From Symbiodinium sp. CCMP2592 (taxonomy: Eukaryota; Sar; Dinophyceae; Suessiales; Symbiodiniaceae): DNA of 64,000 nucleotides. The notes under the pieces are model-generated. The model searched no databases and was not told where the DNA came from. It saw only the letters and a list, made by a program, of their open reading frames with translations. The first letter of the stretch is position 1. Each line of letters opens with the position of its first letter. The stretch spans positions 682,001 to 746,000 of the forward strand of contig CAJNDT010002002.1 in the NCBI GenBank assembly GCA_905221615.1, written 5' to 3'. The position numbers were made by a program, and so were the translations under genes. This document shows positions 21,419-31,408 of the stretch, in pieces.

Positions 21419-21530
21419 GAGTAGAAGCCAGACAGTTGGAAAATCATTATCGTCGTGCCCCAAAGTAAAGTATAGGGGGTCCTAGCGCTAATCATCAATT
21501 GCATGTTCCAACTTGCTGGGATTCACAATA
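21419..21530. mobile_element. Diverged family I element (I3)
   Basis: Arms AGCCAGACAGTTGGAAAATC and ATGTTCCAACTTGCTGGG, interior diverged. Confidence 0.7.
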
Positions 21531-21531
21531 A

Positions 21532-21770
21532 GCCCCTCAACCCTAAGCCCCAGATCCTAAACCTTGAAACCTAAACCAAAAATCCAAAACCCCTAAACCC
21601 TAAATCCTAAACTCTAACCCACAAACTCCTGAACGGGAAGAAGGAGATCAAACACAAACAAACGCTCCTGAGCCCTGCGAGCCTGACCCCTAGATCCTAA
21701 ACCCCGAAGCCCTAACCCCTAAACTCCCAAACCCTAAACCCCTGAACCCCTAAACTCGTAAGCCCGTCGA
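21532..21770 (-). repeat. Decayed CCCTAAA block
   Basis: C-rich telomere-like units in two patches. With 21868-22010 it repeats the C-rich/spacer/G-rich order seen at 17731-18456. Confidence 0.8.
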
Positions 21771-21867
21771 GCCTGACGCCGAAGAGGCAGCCCCGGCCGG
21801 CATACCAAAGTTGCTGTCCACCCCCAGGCAGCAGCTGGAGTTTGCTGGAGATCCGAAGGGAGCAGGT

Positions 21868-22010
21868 CTAGGAGTTAGGGTTTAGGATTCGGAGTTAGGG
21901 TTTTAGGGTTCAGGGTCTAGGAGGAAGGGTTTCGGATTTAAGGTTTGGGGTTTAGGATCGAGGGTTTTGGGGTTTAGGCCTCAGGTTCAGGGTTTGGAGT
22001 TTCGGAAGTT
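21868..22010 (+). repeat. Decayed TTTAGGG block
   Basis: G-rich units such as GAGTTAGGGTTTTAGGG and GGTTTAGG over about 140 bases. Confidence 0.8.
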
Positions 22011-22015
22011 TCCCT

Positions 22016-22847
22016 TTTCTATTAAGGGCTACATATTGTTTAGGGCATTGTCGTTTCTCTGAAATGGTTGCGGAGTGAAGGTTCAGGAGGTTGAAAGGTT
22101 GTTATCGGGCTCATAGGATGATTTTGATGTGTAAGGGCGACTTGTCGCATGAAGCCCACTCTATAGTGTGTAAGCCACATCCGCAGGGCTAAGGGGTAGT
22201 ATGGTTTACCCAGAATGTAGCTAAACGCTAGGCCTGCAACAGCCGAGGCCGCAGAACAGCCCAGCGAGCCATGTGGGCAGCCGCGCCGGTCCAGGCCGAT
22301 TCGAAAGCACAAATATCAGATCGACAAAACCGCAGTCAAATTATTTCTGCGTGTGCATTACTACCATGTGCTACCATATTAGAGGGTCCCTATGGATTGC
22401 TGATCCTCCCATTTCAGTACAGGGTCTACATAATGGCCGGTGCATCAGAGTTCAGGGAATAAGGATTCAAGTATCGGGTCAGACACCGGGTGTTGTTAAT
22501 GGACGTCTGTGCCAGGTGAGGTCTTGAGACATATACTCTAAGACTATATAAGATCTCAGATACGTTTAGAGTGATCAACTAGGTTAAGATGAGAATAGAA
22601 ACCGTAAGGTAAGGTTTAAGGGTTCATATATCGAAAAAGGCAACAGAAACACACTACCTAGGCAACTGGTATCCTAGTGCTGCTTCAGGACGTGCAGATG
22701 AAGAATCCATTGGTTTATAAGGTCCGAGCTCCTGAAATGCCTAAGGCTCCATGAATCCAATCAGTGGCTAGCCTTCATGGCCACTTGTGAGCCAACATGA
22801 AGCCAACCCCTGCTCTCTCATCCCCATCTCCCGCCCTCTAAACCCTA
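22016..22847. other. No recognisable gene
   Basis: Unique sequence. The overlapping 63-90-codon frames on both strands at 22040-22527 are mutually exclusive and show no motif. Confidence 0.45.
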
Positions 22848-22956
22848 CTTGGATGATCATGGGACTTAGTAAGTAAGGTTATAAGTACCCTAGTTGGATT
22901 ACCAGTATAGTTACCCTAATAATGACTCTAGTTACTAAGTCCCATGACCATTTAAG
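22848..22956 (+). mobile_element. Family E hairpin element (E5)
   Basis: TA-flanked; arms CTTGGATGATCATGGGACTT and AAGTCCCATGACCATTTAAG; interior GGTTATAAGTACCCTAGTTG. Confidence 0.87.
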
Positions 22957-23097
22957 TAAGCTCAACAGAAAGATTGAAGATTCAGAGGCTCACGTTCTGC
23001 CGCGGCCTTCGCCGCTGCCTCCTTTGCAATTGGCGCTGCCGGGCGCGGACGAAGGCAGCGGACTTTGGCTGTCGTGCTTTGGGGGGCAGGGAGTTTA

Positions 23098-23193
23098 CTG
23101 GGCTTTGGAGTACCATTGGGACCTGGTACTTAAAGGGAACAAACTATGAAAAAAAGTCTATACTTTTTTCTCCCTGGTTATTTCAAAGCCCAG
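23098..23193. mobile_element. Single-copy hairpin element, TTTA duplication
   Basis: Arms CTGGGCTTTGGA and complement; TTTA on both sides (23094-23097 and 23194-23197). The centre contains GGTACTTAAAGGG and AAAAAAAGTC. No second copy noticed. Confidence 0.75.
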
Positions 23194-23221
23194 TTTAGTG
23201 CTACAGGGGCCTTGATAATTG

Positions 23222-23380
23222 TCTATACGATATTTTTGGGGGTTTCTTGCTGTAAGTGTGGTATAATATACCCCGAAAGCCTATTCTAATTGCTATGGCC
23301 TCTAATGTAGATCCCCTATAGACCCATGTTAAAAGACCTTTTAAAGGAACCCTATACTAATTATTAAGGCCCCTGTATTA
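23222..23380 (+). mobile_element. Family W element with filler insertion (W1)
   Basis: Family W runs TATTTTTGGGGG..GGTATAATA..CCCTATTCTAATTATTAAGG, ending GGCCCCTATA. Here CTAATTnnTAnGGCC occurs twice (about 23286 and 23356) around about 50 bases of TAGATCCCCTATAGACCC..TTTAAAGGAACCC filler. Confidence 0.75.
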
Positions 23381-23883
23381 CTGCAGTTGCAGCATGGTCA
23401 GACTGCTCGGGCTCCTGTACAACTGTACTGTGACGAACGCCCAAAATCGATTCCTTCTATTCCCAAAGGGTCCCAGGTATTGTTATGAGTGATGGTGAAT
23501 ACTTCCCCAAATCAGAATGGTAATTCCTAATATAGAAACCCTACATTCTACTATATAGGTACTTAGCTGTGGACCCAGCCTATTTCGGAGGGTTTCGGGC
23601 TACAGGTAAACGCTAAAACACCCAAAAACTTGCAGGCGAAAACAGGCTTACGGGTTCGGTACATGTACAGATACCAGGAGCGCGGTATCAAGAAATCCTC
23701 AATGAGCAATAAACAGGGACGGAATAATTAGTGACACCGTTCCTTATGGATTCCTTTCTTACAACATTGCACCAAACCCCCCCCGAACCCGATCATCAAG
23801 GCTTATATTGAAGCTCCCCGAAACCCCCGCAGACCGCCACGAGACCCCATAAAACCAATAATTACACGCCAAACCCTGAACCA

Positions 23884-24048
23884 CGACTACTGCTGCTTCA
23901 GCTGCTACTACCACTACCACTGCCGCTATCCCGACCGCTACCACTACCACTACCACTGCCACTGCCATTGCTCCTAAACCTACTACTACTATTGTGACGA
24001 CTACGACGACGACTATGACCACGACGACTCGCGCTACGACTCCTACTC
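23884..24048. repeat. Imperfect (ACT/ACC/ACG)n trinucleotide tract
   Basis: About 165 bases of ACY triplets. On the minus strand it reads as a Val/Ala-rich 108-codon frame, which is a by-product. Confidence 0.88.
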
Positions 24049-24155
24049 CTTCACGGCCCATGCCCATGGGTCCAAGCAGTCCCAAACTGCCATTGCCCCA
24101 AGGGTCCAGGTACCTAATAATCTTATACTCTTCAAAGTACAGACCTATATCACTA

Positions 24156-24256
24156 CGGTTGATGATATAAATCCTGCATTACCTTAAGGGCCCTAAACTA
24201 TGGGAATTATGGTATATTCCTTATTATGGGTAATGCAGGATTTATATCATCAACCG
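24156..24256 (+). mobile_element. Family A hairpin element nested in F3 (A4)
   Basis: Near-perfect arms with TA on both sides (24154-24155 and 24257-24258). Excision restores the family F word ACTACCC. Confidence 0.9.
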
Positions 24257-24285
24257 TACTACCCTAAACGCAAGTACCTTATTAT

Positions 24286-24392
24286 CTACTATTTGCTTAA
24301 GAACCCCCAAAAAATAAAAAAAAATATTCCTTATGGGGGTAATATAGGGATTATTATTTTTATTTTTTGGGGGTTTCTTAAGCAAATAGTAG
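24286..24392 (+). mobile_element. Family R hairpin element nested in F3 (R1)
   Basis: Arms CTACTATTTGCTTAAGAACC and complement; interior AT-rich with CCTTATGGGGGTAATATAGG. TTAT on both sides (24282-24285 and 24393-24396) gives a 4-bp duplication, and excision restores the F word TTATTGGGTCC. Confidence 0.9.
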
Positions 24393-24423
24393 TTATTGGG
24401 TCCCTTGGAACCTCGGGGTTACT

Positions 24424-24510
24424 TTAGAAGCTGCCCCCACCCCAAGGATTATGTGAGGGCCCTAGTATATTCCTACTATACCACTATTACAGGGTGGGGG
24501 CAGCTTCTAA
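24424..24510. mobile_element. Single-copy GC-rich hairpin (U)
   Basis: Arms TTAGAAGCTGCCCCCACCC and complement, 19 bases perfect; centre GGGCCCTAGTATATTCCTAC. No second copy noticed. Confidence 0.82.
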
Positions 24511-24794
24511 GGGTCGCTACAATGTATGTAGAATAATCGGCCTTTTAGAGGTTTTGGGCATTATTTTGCCTACTTTTTGCGGGGGTCCTGGTATACTACT
24601 AACTACCACTGCTGCACAACTGCACCGGCCATCACGGCCGCTAATGCGAGGGCCCTGGTAATCCGATGTGCCTCCTTCAATGCGTTTTTTTCTTTTTCGA
24701 GCCCGTACCAACAAAATGGCGGCCTAATTCATGCGTTTTGTTTTTTTTGGGGGGGGCGGCTGTTCTGTCTGCTGATGGTCAATCTTATTAAGGC

Positions 24795-24950
24795 ACTCAC
24801 GACCTAAACCCCCGCCCAAACCCTAAAACCCTGGCCCTGAAACCCGAACCTCTCCAACCTTAAATCATCACCCTAGCCTCATCTCAACCCCCCTCAACCT
24901 CAAACCCTCGACCCCTCCCTGAACTAAAACCCCCTTCCAAACCTTAAAAC
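24795..24950 (-). repeat. Decayed CCCTAAA patch
   Basis: C-rich telomere-derived words interspersed with CCTCAACC. Confidence 0.7.
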
Positions 24951-24978
24951 CCTATCATTATTAAACGGGCCGCCACAT

Positions 24979-25070
24979 GACTGCTACTGCTGCTGCTGCT
25001 GCTGCGACTCCCGCTGCTACTGCTGCTACTCCTCCGCCTGCCACTACTGCTGCTACTACTATTCCGGCGA
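24979..25070. repeat. Imperfect (CTG/CTA)n tract
   Basis: GCTGCTACTGCTGCT-type triplets over about 90 bases. The minus-strand Ser/Arg-rich frame is a by-product. Confidence 0.88.
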
Positions 25071-25126
25071 CGAGACTGGCTATTGCGATGACGCTTGCTA
25101 CTGAATAGCGACCATACTATAGGTGC

Positions 25127-25287
25127 CAAAATATTCCCAATACTATTTTGGGGTTCCCTTATAATTCTGGTATAATGGGCCCCAAAACACTATTCGAATT
25201 ATTAAGGCCTCCAATATAGATCCCCTATAGACCCCTTTGAAAAGACCCTTTAAAGGAACCCCATTACTAATTGTTAACGCCCCTGTG
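25127..25287 (+). mobile_element. Family W element with filler insertion (W2)
   Basis: Same structure as the copy at 23222: CGAATTATTAAGGCC (about 25195) and CTAATTGTTAACGCC (about 25267) flank about 50 bases of TAGATCCCCTATAGACCCC filler. The shared filler position suggests the two derive from one composite. Confidence 0.75.
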
Positions 25288-25506
25288 TTTCACATCTCCG
25301 ACACGCAGGGTGCCACGTCGAGCTGAGATCGAGAGTCCATTCAAAGATGGTGTGCAGGAAGGCACTTGAATAAAAAAGCGGGCCTTAAACATTAGATGGG
25401 GGGTTGTCTTTAAAGGGTTCCTTAAAGGGCTCCATAAGGGACCTATCGTAGGATAATCTGCGTACTGGGGGGGAAGAGGTTGAGTTGAGAGCTTGGGGTG
25501 GTCTTT

Positions 25507-25720
25507 CGGATTGCCTTTGGGAGGGTTTAGGGTTTAGAGGGGTCATGCTCTGAGATGGGGCTTATGCCTTGCAGATTTCTTTACTATGGAGGCTTGAGTC
25601 TTTAGACGGAGCCCTTTATTCGGGGTTGCAGGGGCCGAGGTTGCCCCTACCGGGTCAGCTTTGGGATCTGGATCTTGCTGCATCGTACATCTTCACTTTT
25701 GCAGTTTAGGGTTTAGGGTT
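25507..25720 (+). repeat. Scattered TTTAGGG patches
   Basis: Short G-rich telomere-like patches near 25510 and 25705, otherwise unique sequence. Confidence 0.65.
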
Positions 25721-25842
25721 TAGGAGCTTTAAAAAAGAACCACGGTAGGGTTCATGCTTGACAGAGAAGCCTAGGCAACCCAACACCCAAAACCTCCAAT
25801 GTGGACGCTTCGAGCCTTCGGTTAGTGTCAGGGCTTGGTAGT

Positions 25843-25933
25843 TCTTAGGGGCTGAGTAGGTAACCTTTACACTTTTGGGCTTTGCATATTCAAACGGTTA
25901 ACCTTGTTGGTGCTAGGGTACTCAGCCACTAAG
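25843..25933 (+). mobile_element. Family O hairpin element (O4)
   Basis: Ends CTTAGGGGCTGAGTAGGTAA and GGTACTCAGCCACTAAG; interior CCTTTACACTTTTGGG and CCTTGTTGG. Confidence 0.8.
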
Positions 25934-26137
25934 AGTTCAGAGGTTCATGAAGTGGTTTAGGGTTTAAGTTGAAGGGAATATAACCTTAAAGCATCAACCG
26001 ACAGAAACGAAAGCATATATCGGAGCCGGGGCGGTGGAAAGCGACGGTTGAACTTTGTAGTCTGTGCTCTAGGGTCCGAAGAAATTCAGAGCGAAATTCT
26101 GAAAGCCGCGAGAGTGGCAGGCACCCCAATCCCCAAA

Positions 26138-26175
26138 GCCTGAAACCCTAAACCCTAAACCCTAAACCCCAAACC
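26138..26175 (-). repeat. Interstitial telomere repeat, CCCTAAA
   Basis: Three to four near-perfect units. Confidence 0.85.
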
Positions 26176-26244
26176 CTGAACACGAGATCCGCACTAGCTG
26201 CAAGCCGCAAGGCCCAAAATCCCCAACCCGAAACGCGACACATT

Positions 26245-26353
26245 CCCTAAGGGTCCATGTACCTAAATAGTATATACTTTGGGCCCAATGTACCTATATA
26301 AGGAGTACTTTAAGGCCAATGTATATACTATTTAGGTACATGGACCCTTAGGG
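26245..26353. mobile_element. Family G hairpin element (G3)
   Basis: Best preserved G copy: arms CCCTAAGGGTCCATGTACCT and complement, near perfect; interior TATATACTTTGGGCCCAATG. Confidence 0.9.
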
Positions 26354-26406
26354 ATTGCATCTGACAAGTCCAAGTTGGATCCCAAAAGAACTGACCTTTT
26401 CAAGGC

Positions 26407-26516
26407 CTTAAAGTAAAAGCCAGAAAGTTGGAATATGATTATCCTAAACCCTTTGTGGTGAATTATAAGGTATCCTACCCTGAAACCATATTCCAACTTT
26501 CTGGAGTTCCCTTTAA
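26407..26516 (+). mobile_element. Family I hairpin element (I4)
   Basis: Opposite orientation to the copies at 1661 and 14323; arms AAAAGCCAGAAAGTTGGAAT and complement; outer ends fall in TTAA/TTTAA. Confidence 0.87.
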
Positions 26517-26546
26517 GGCTTAGTACAGGGAACCCCTGAACAGGTA

Positions 26547-26688
26547 CTTGGAGGGTCGGGGGACTTAGTAACTGGTTATTTTAGGGACTTATAAGTACCA
26601 TAACCCCAATTAGGGTCCCTTTTAGGGTACTTATAAGTCTACTTACTACCTACTTACTAAGTCCCCCGACCCTCCAAGTAGGGTACGG
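26547..26688. mobile_element. Family E hairpin element, long variant (E6)
   Basis: TA-flanked, arms CTTGGAGGGTCGGGGGACTT and complement; 142 bp with an extra TTATTTTAGGGACTTATAAG segment. Nearly identical to the copy at 31582. Confidence 0.9.
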
Positions 26689-26750
26689 GGACGTCCTACG
26701 CATCACGTCCTCGCCTCTAAAGACCTCTATCCTAACCTGCAAACACTATA

Positions 26751-26954
26751 CGAGTTTTTGAAAATTAGGGGGTACTTTTGAAGGGGTCTACAAGGGTTCC
26801 TTTAAGGGTTCCTATAAGGGATCTATAGGGTTTAGGGTTTAGGATTTGGGAGTTTCCGAAAACTAGGGGTCCCTGATTTTGGGGTCCCTCTTCAGGATCC
26901 TACCTATTTAGGGTACTATATAGTAGGGTCGCCCAGTTTCGGACGGAAACTTCC
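26751..26954 (+). mobile_element. Family B element with filler insertion (B2)
   Basis: The left arm is present twice: GAGTTTTTGAAAATTAGGGG (26752) and GGGAGTTTCCGAAAACTAGG (26848). Between them lie 72 bases of filler ending ATCTATAGGGTTTAGGGTTT. The second arm pairs with the right end at 26954. Confidence 0.87.
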
Positions 26955-27187
26955 ATATCCGACACCTATCCACACCCTGTATCCTAAACCCTATACCTGT
27001 ATCCCCAAACCATACAAAAACAGTAGGGTATGACCCCTTAATTAGAGGGTAGAGCCCTGAAGACGGTAGGTTTTTCGATACCCTGATAAATCCTAATCCT
27101 AAACCCGAAGTGAGACGCCTCAGGCAAGCCGAAACTCGCTCTGACGGAGGAGAATGTCGAGCAGCTTGGCCATGGGAAGCTTCAATC

Positions 27188-27360
27188 TGGGTTTAGGGGT
27201 TTATGGTTTAGGGTAGAGGGTTTAGAGTTTAGGGTCTAGGGGTATACGGTTTAGGGTTTAGGGCCTAAGTTTAGGGTCTAGAGTCTAGAGTTTAGGGTAT
27301 AGGGTTTAGGGTATAGGGGTATAATCAGCAAGCAGGTAGCTTAGGGTTTCGGGTTTAGGG
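27188..27360 (+). repeat. Decayed TTTAGGG block
   Basis: Imperfect units with GGTATAGGGTTTAGGGTATA variants. Confidence 0.82.
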
Positions 27361-27485
27361 CCGGTGGTAGCTTCTTAGGTGTTAGGGGTGAGGGCCTACA
27401 TAAGCTAGTCTCTCCTCGTAGTCCCTTGGGGGTGTTGGGCTATCTGGAAACATGGATCGATGCTATTGCAGGGGCCTTATTCGGA

Positions 27486-27625
27486 GTCCCTAAACCCTAA
27501 ACCCGTAAACTTGAACCCCTTGAACCCCAACCCCCTCAACCGCTAACCCCTAAACCCCCAAACCCTTAACCCGTAAACTCTAAGCCCCAAACCCCTGAAC
27601 CCAACCCTAAACCTTTAAAGCCCTA
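27486..27625 (-). repeat. Decayed CCCTAAA block
   Basis: C-rich units on the opposite strand to the preceding block, so the two face head to head across 125 bases. Confidence 0.82.
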
Positions 27626-27856
27626 ACTCAGCTACTGGTGAGGTCCGTCCTGGACGAGCTCCGGCCCTACCTGCAAAAGGATGGCGGCGACTCGGTGTAA
27701 CTCCAATATCCCTGGCCTTTGTTCCATGGCTACTCCCCCCGCTTTATGGTTTTAGGGTGTAGGTTTAGGGGTTTAGGGTTTAGATGTGTAGGGAGGCAAG
27801 ATCCACCAGAACAACGCGCAGATCCAGTGCCAAAGAGTTCCGAAACCCTTTACATA

Positions 27857-27958
27857 CTGTTGATGATATAAATCCTGCATTACCTTAAGGGACCCTAGAT
27901 TATGGGAATTGTGGCATATTCCTTATTGTGGGTAATGCAGGATTTATATCATCAACCG
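27857..27958 (+). mobile_element. Family A hairpin element (A5)
   Basis: Complete, TA on both sides (27855-27856 and 27959-27960). Confidence 0.9.
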
Positions 27959-28003
27959 TACCATAAGCCATGGCCCGAAGCTGTGGTTCTTGGAGATCCA
28001 CAT

Positions 28004-28102
28004 GGGTGGTTGTCAAAATTGATGTCCCTTTTTGGGGTACCCTAAATATTAGGTGCCGGATTATAAGGACCCAAAAAGGGACCCTAATTTTGACAACCAC
28101 CC
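28004..28102 (+). mobile_element. Family C hairpin element (C2)
   Basis: Arms GGGTGGTTGTCAAAATTGAT and complement. ACAT on both sides (28000-28003 and 28103-28106), a direct and not inverted repeat, so a real target duplication. Confidence 0.9.
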
Positions 28103-28253
28103 ACATCAACGCCGTAGTTCCCTTTGCAAGAAGTCTTCAGAGTCCCAAACAAACTTGACGAGGAGGACTTGCCCTGCAATGCCAAAGTCCCGACTCCCAT
28201 CTGCCAGAGCCCCGACTTAGAGCTCTGATATCAGTATTTGAGTATAGGGGTTA

Positions 28254-28349
28254 CTGTTAATAAATCCTGCGTTACCTTAAGGACCCTAAACTATGAGAAT
28301 TACGGCATATTCCTTCTTATGGGTCATGCAGGATTTATATCATCAACCG
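28254..28349 (+). mobile_element. Family A hairpin element (A6)
   Basis: TA-flanked; five bases lost from the left arm (CTGTTAATAAATCC). Confidence 0.87.
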
Positions 28350-28518
28350 TAGGGTTTATACAAAAGTTGTAGGGAGCACTAATATCAGTATATCCTTTCT
28401 ACTTCCTCCATAGCTAGTCTTTATCACACTGTAAGAGTACTAGAAGTCTGCTCTTGTAGCTGTTGAGGCCTCTGCACTGAGGCCCGTAAGCCCTAAAGCC
28501 CCATAGATCCCGTATATA

Positions 28519-28630
28519 CTAGGATGCCCAGTAGTACCCTTATTCCCTTTTTGTCGTCCTAGGTTCCTTATAAAGTTACCCAATACCAGAAAGAGAGGTC
28601 TTTTTATTCTTAGGTTACTGGGTATCCTAG
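28519..28630 (+). mobile_element. Family D hairpin element (D4)
   Basis: Complete arms. Flanks TATA on the left and G-TATA on the right, consistent with a 4-bp duplication plus one extra base. Confidence 0.85.
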
Positions 28631-28736
28631 GTATATATTTCGTTGAAATGCCTTCAAAACCCTGGCGAAACCCTCTTGGAATCGGCATAGAAGCCTTTCA
28701 CCCTAAACCCCTAAACCCTAAACTTCTAAACCCTAA

Positions 28737-28826
28737 CCCTAAGGGTCCAAGTAGTCCTTATTCATGGTTCTTGAGGCCTAAAGAAACCCTACAATCCTAT
28801 GATAGGGAGTACTTGGACCCTCTGGG
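28737..28826 (+). mobile_element. Family N hairpin element (N2)
   Basis: Arms AGGGTCCAAGTAGTCC and GGAGTACTTGGACCCT, about 15 of 16 bases paired. Confidence 0.85.
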
Positions 28827-28831
28827 TAAAC

Positions 28832-28915
28832 AACCCTAAACCCTAAAACTTAGACCCTAAATCCTATAAATCCCCGAACCCTATAGATCACTTTAAAGGA
28901 TCCCTAAGCCCCTAA
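28832..28915 (-). repeat. CCCTAAA words plus filler units
   Basis: Telomere-like words followed by CTATAGATCACTTTAAAGG, the filler unit, without a hairpin host. Confidence 0.7.
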
Positions 28916-29017
28916 AGCCCAAAGCGTTTAGGGTTCCTCCAAAAGCCCAAGAGGTGACTGCAAGTTGATCGAAATCGAAGGGCCAATCCTGCGCTTGGAG
29001 ATGCAAGGCACGACTGC

Positions 29018-29027
29018 CAGTAGTAGC

Positions 29028-29083
<56 letters not shown>

Positions 29084-29121
29084 AAGTAGTAGTAGTAGTA
29101 GTAGCAGCAGTAGTAGTAGTA

Positions 29122-29207
<86 letters not shown>
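29018..29207. repeat. (AGT)n microsatellite, about 63 triplets
   Basis: Long AGT tract with rare AGA and AGC variants. It yields a 205-codon poly-Ser frame on plus and a poly-Leu frame on minus; the opposing frames and lack of other structure argue against coding. Confidence 0.93.
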
Positions 29208-29356
29208 TGTGTTGCCGGGGTTCCTTCTTTTCTGCCCGTCTGGCCGGGGGACGGCTTGGCCGTATCCTGCGCTGCCGGGGCCTTCTTCTCTCGGGTTTTT
29301 TTTATTCCACGTGCCTTAAGGGACACGGTTTTTCTCCCTGCAATGTTGGTTCATGT

Positions 29357-29480
29357 TGCTGCTAGTAGTAGTAGCAATAATAGTAGTAGTAGTAGCAGCA
29401 GTAGTAGTAGTAGTGGTGGTAGTGGTAGGCGTGGTAGTTCTAGTCGTGGTGGTGGTGGTGGTGGCAGTAGAAGCAGCAGC
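29357..29480. repeat. Imperfect (AGT/GGT/AGC)n tract
   Basis: Second trinucleotide tract 150 bases downstream, more degenerate, changing from AGT to GGT units. Confidence 0.88.
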
Positions 29481-29664
29481 CAGAATCCATGCACAAAGCC
29501 GTTCAGCATCAGGTGCATACCTGTTGGCATGGCATTACTTTACAAATTTGCTGTGTTGAATCGGGCTCTGAAGTTGCAGTGAGCCTTAAACTGCCTCAAG
29601 CCTACATCGTACGAACTTCTTCCCATCTCGTAAACACTAAGCCCAGCTTTTTGCCCTTCTTCTT

Positions 29665-29738
29665 CTAGGGCCCCCTTATTAAAACCAAATCGTCGGAAAA
29701 AGGGCACCCTTATCGTAAAGGGCTACTCAGAAACCTAG
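29665..29738 (+). mobile_element. Diverged family L-like hairpin
   Basis: Starts CTAGGGCCCCCTTATT, includes AAAAGGGCACCCTTAT and ends ACCTAG. Interior shortened. Confidence 0.55.
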
Positions 29739-29871
29739 TTTAGGGTATAGGGGCTTCAGGGAATATGGGGTTCAGATCTGAGATAGTCTTTAATCGTCCT
29801 TGTTGTTTATAGAGAGCTGTAGTTCTACATAATTTTGGGGGACTGTTGAAGTCGAAACCTACCCTAAGGCC

Positions 29872-29941
29872 CTAAAGTAGTTCCCTTGTGGAATTCATAT
29901 TTAGAATCCTACTAGGCAATCCCAAAAAGGAACTACTTTAG
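29872..29941. mobile_element. Short hairpin, CTAAAGTAGTTCC arms
   Basis: Arms CTAAAGTAGTTCCCTT and AAAAGGAACTACTTTAG. The GTAGTTCC core resembles family H. Confidence 0.75.
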
Positions 29942-30033
29942 TATACACCTGAAGAGGAAGCTGCGCTTCTTGCTCCTCATCGGCCATTACCGTCAAGATG
30001 GGCATCGAAAAGCCGACCGGGCTTGGAAAGAGT

Positions 30034-30128
30034 CCCAGAGAGCTCAATGCCCCTTAAATAATTTATAAGGGGCTTCATATTATGATTTAAGCTATATTCC
30101 TTAACTAAGGGGTATTTGGCTCTCTGGG
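30034..30128 (-). mobile_element. Family K hairpin element (K4)
   Basis: Arms CCCAGAGAGCTCAATGCCCC and complement; interior orientation opposite to K1 and K2. Confidence 0.82.
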
Positions 30129-30158
30129 GTCTTAGAAAAGGGCTGCGGCTGGTTGATG

Positions 30159-30345
30159 GTTGAATAGAGTCTATAGTTTAGGGTTGAATAGAGTCGAGTT
30201 TAGGGTTGAATAAAGGCGGGTTTAGGGTTGAATGAAGTCTGGCGTAGGGTTGAGCAGGGGCTGGTTTAGGGTTGAACAGAGGCTGGTTTAGGGTCGAATA
30301 GGGTCTGGTTCGGGGTTGAATAGGGGCTGGTTTAGGGTTGAAGGT
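30159..30345 (+). repeat. Minisatellite, 22-bp unit, about 8.5 copies
   Basis: Regular 22-base spacing of TTTAGGGTTGAATAGnGnCT (starts of GGGTTG near 30181, 30203, 30225, 30247, 30269, 30291, 30313, 30335). Each unit contains one telomere heptamer. Confidence 0.93.
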
Positions 30346-30760
30346 TGGGAGGGTACAGACTTAAGAGCTTACGTATTGCATGGCTTTGGGGGCCTCCAAT
30401 CGGGTGTTTGTGCTTTTCAGGGATCTTGTAAACTTTGTTGATTCGTTTCCATTCGACCTTGAGCAAGACCGCTTTCACAGAACGACCGACACAGCTCTGT
30501 AATTCGTGGTCTCAGTCAGTCCTTAACAAGTTCATGTGTAGAAGCACTATATACATACAGCATCATACAGGCCGAAGTACTGTCCCTTACATTCGTGTTT
30601 AAGTAGTCGGGCACCCAAAGCCCTGCAACCTTAATGCTTGACTCAATTCTTAATTGGCATCCATTTAGTCGCTAAGTGTCTCGCTTCGCCACAGTTCGCA
30701 TGACCGCTTGCACAAATGCTTGACTCTAAACCCCTACGTCGAGGCTCCAAGTATTCCCTA
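30346..30760. other. No recognisable gene
   Basis: Unique sequence; nothing supported. Confidence 0.5.
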
Positions 30761-30942
30761 CGGTTGATGATGTAAATCCTGCATGTCCAATGACAAGGAA
30801 TATACCATTGTTTCATAGTTTTGGGTCTCTCAGGTAGTGCATGAATTATATCATCACCCTAAACCCAAGAACCCTCTAGATCCCTTAGAAGGAACCCCTT
30901 AAAGGTACCCTTATAGATCCCTTTAGAGGCACCCATCAGCCG
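30761..30942 (-). mobile_element. Family A element with filler insertion in its right end (A7)
   Basis: The right arm breaks at CATCA (about 30852-30856), followed by CCCTAAACCC and two ATAGATCCCTT filler units (to about 30933), then CATCAGCCG completes the arm. TA precedes 30761 and follows 30942. The duplicated host sequence is only about 5 bases here. Confidence 0.8.
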
Positions 30943-30998
30943 TAGCATAGGACTTTAGGGCGCCTGTTTAGGTAAGGACTACTTGGGTCCTTAGGGCC

Positions 30999-31126
30999 CC
31001 TGAGGCTCCATAGTAGTTCCTTTGTGTGTTCATATGTTTTAATCCTCTAAGGTATTCCCGAAAAGGAACCCAAAACCCTAAACTATAAAACGGTTGAGGG
31101 TTTAGGGAACTACTATGGAGCCTGAG
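30999..31126. mobile_element. Family H-like hairpin with telomere insertion
   Basis: Arms CCTGAGGCTCCATAGTAGTT and complement. Before the right arm, GGAAC is repeated (about 31065 and 31107) around about 40 bases containing CCCTAAAC and GAGGGTTTAGG, i.e. telomere words in both orientations. Confidence 0.75.
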
Positions 31127-31190
31127 GGTACAGAGCACGAACGATTAGCCGCAGGATGGTGCATCCCCAATGTCCGAGGCCTCTCAATAT

Positions 31191-31294
31191 GGGAGTTTCC
31201 GAAAATTGGGGAACCCCTATACTGGGGGGTCCTTATAATAAGGATCCTATCATTTAGGGTGCTATGTTGGGATCCCCTACTTTCGGAAACTCCC
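31191..31294 (+). mobile_element. Family B hairpin element (B3)
   Basis: Well preserved; ATAT on both sides (31187-31190 and 31295-31298). The four open frames over it are palindrome by-products. Confidence 0.9.
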
Positions 31295-31408
31295 ATATCC
31301 TGCTACAAGGGCTTTCTCCGTGTTTACGGTCTCAAACCCGGAACCCCAAACCATCCAAAACCCCTAAAACCCAGAACTTTGGTCTACCAAAGTGGCGTAA
31401 AGAATTGA

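Larger units (their letters stand above)
24099..24416 (+). mobile_element. Family F element carrying two nested elements (F3)
   Basis: F sequence is found in three pieces: about 24099-24155, 24257-24285 and 24393-24416. They join in the order of the intact copy at 14966. An A element occupies the first gap and an R element the second. Confidence 0.85.

Noticed and set aside
28965..29582. 205-codon plus-strand frame, the longest in the window
   Set aside because: It is mostly poly-Ser from (AGT)n; the minus strand has an equally open poly-Leu frame, and the non-repeat remainder shows no motif.
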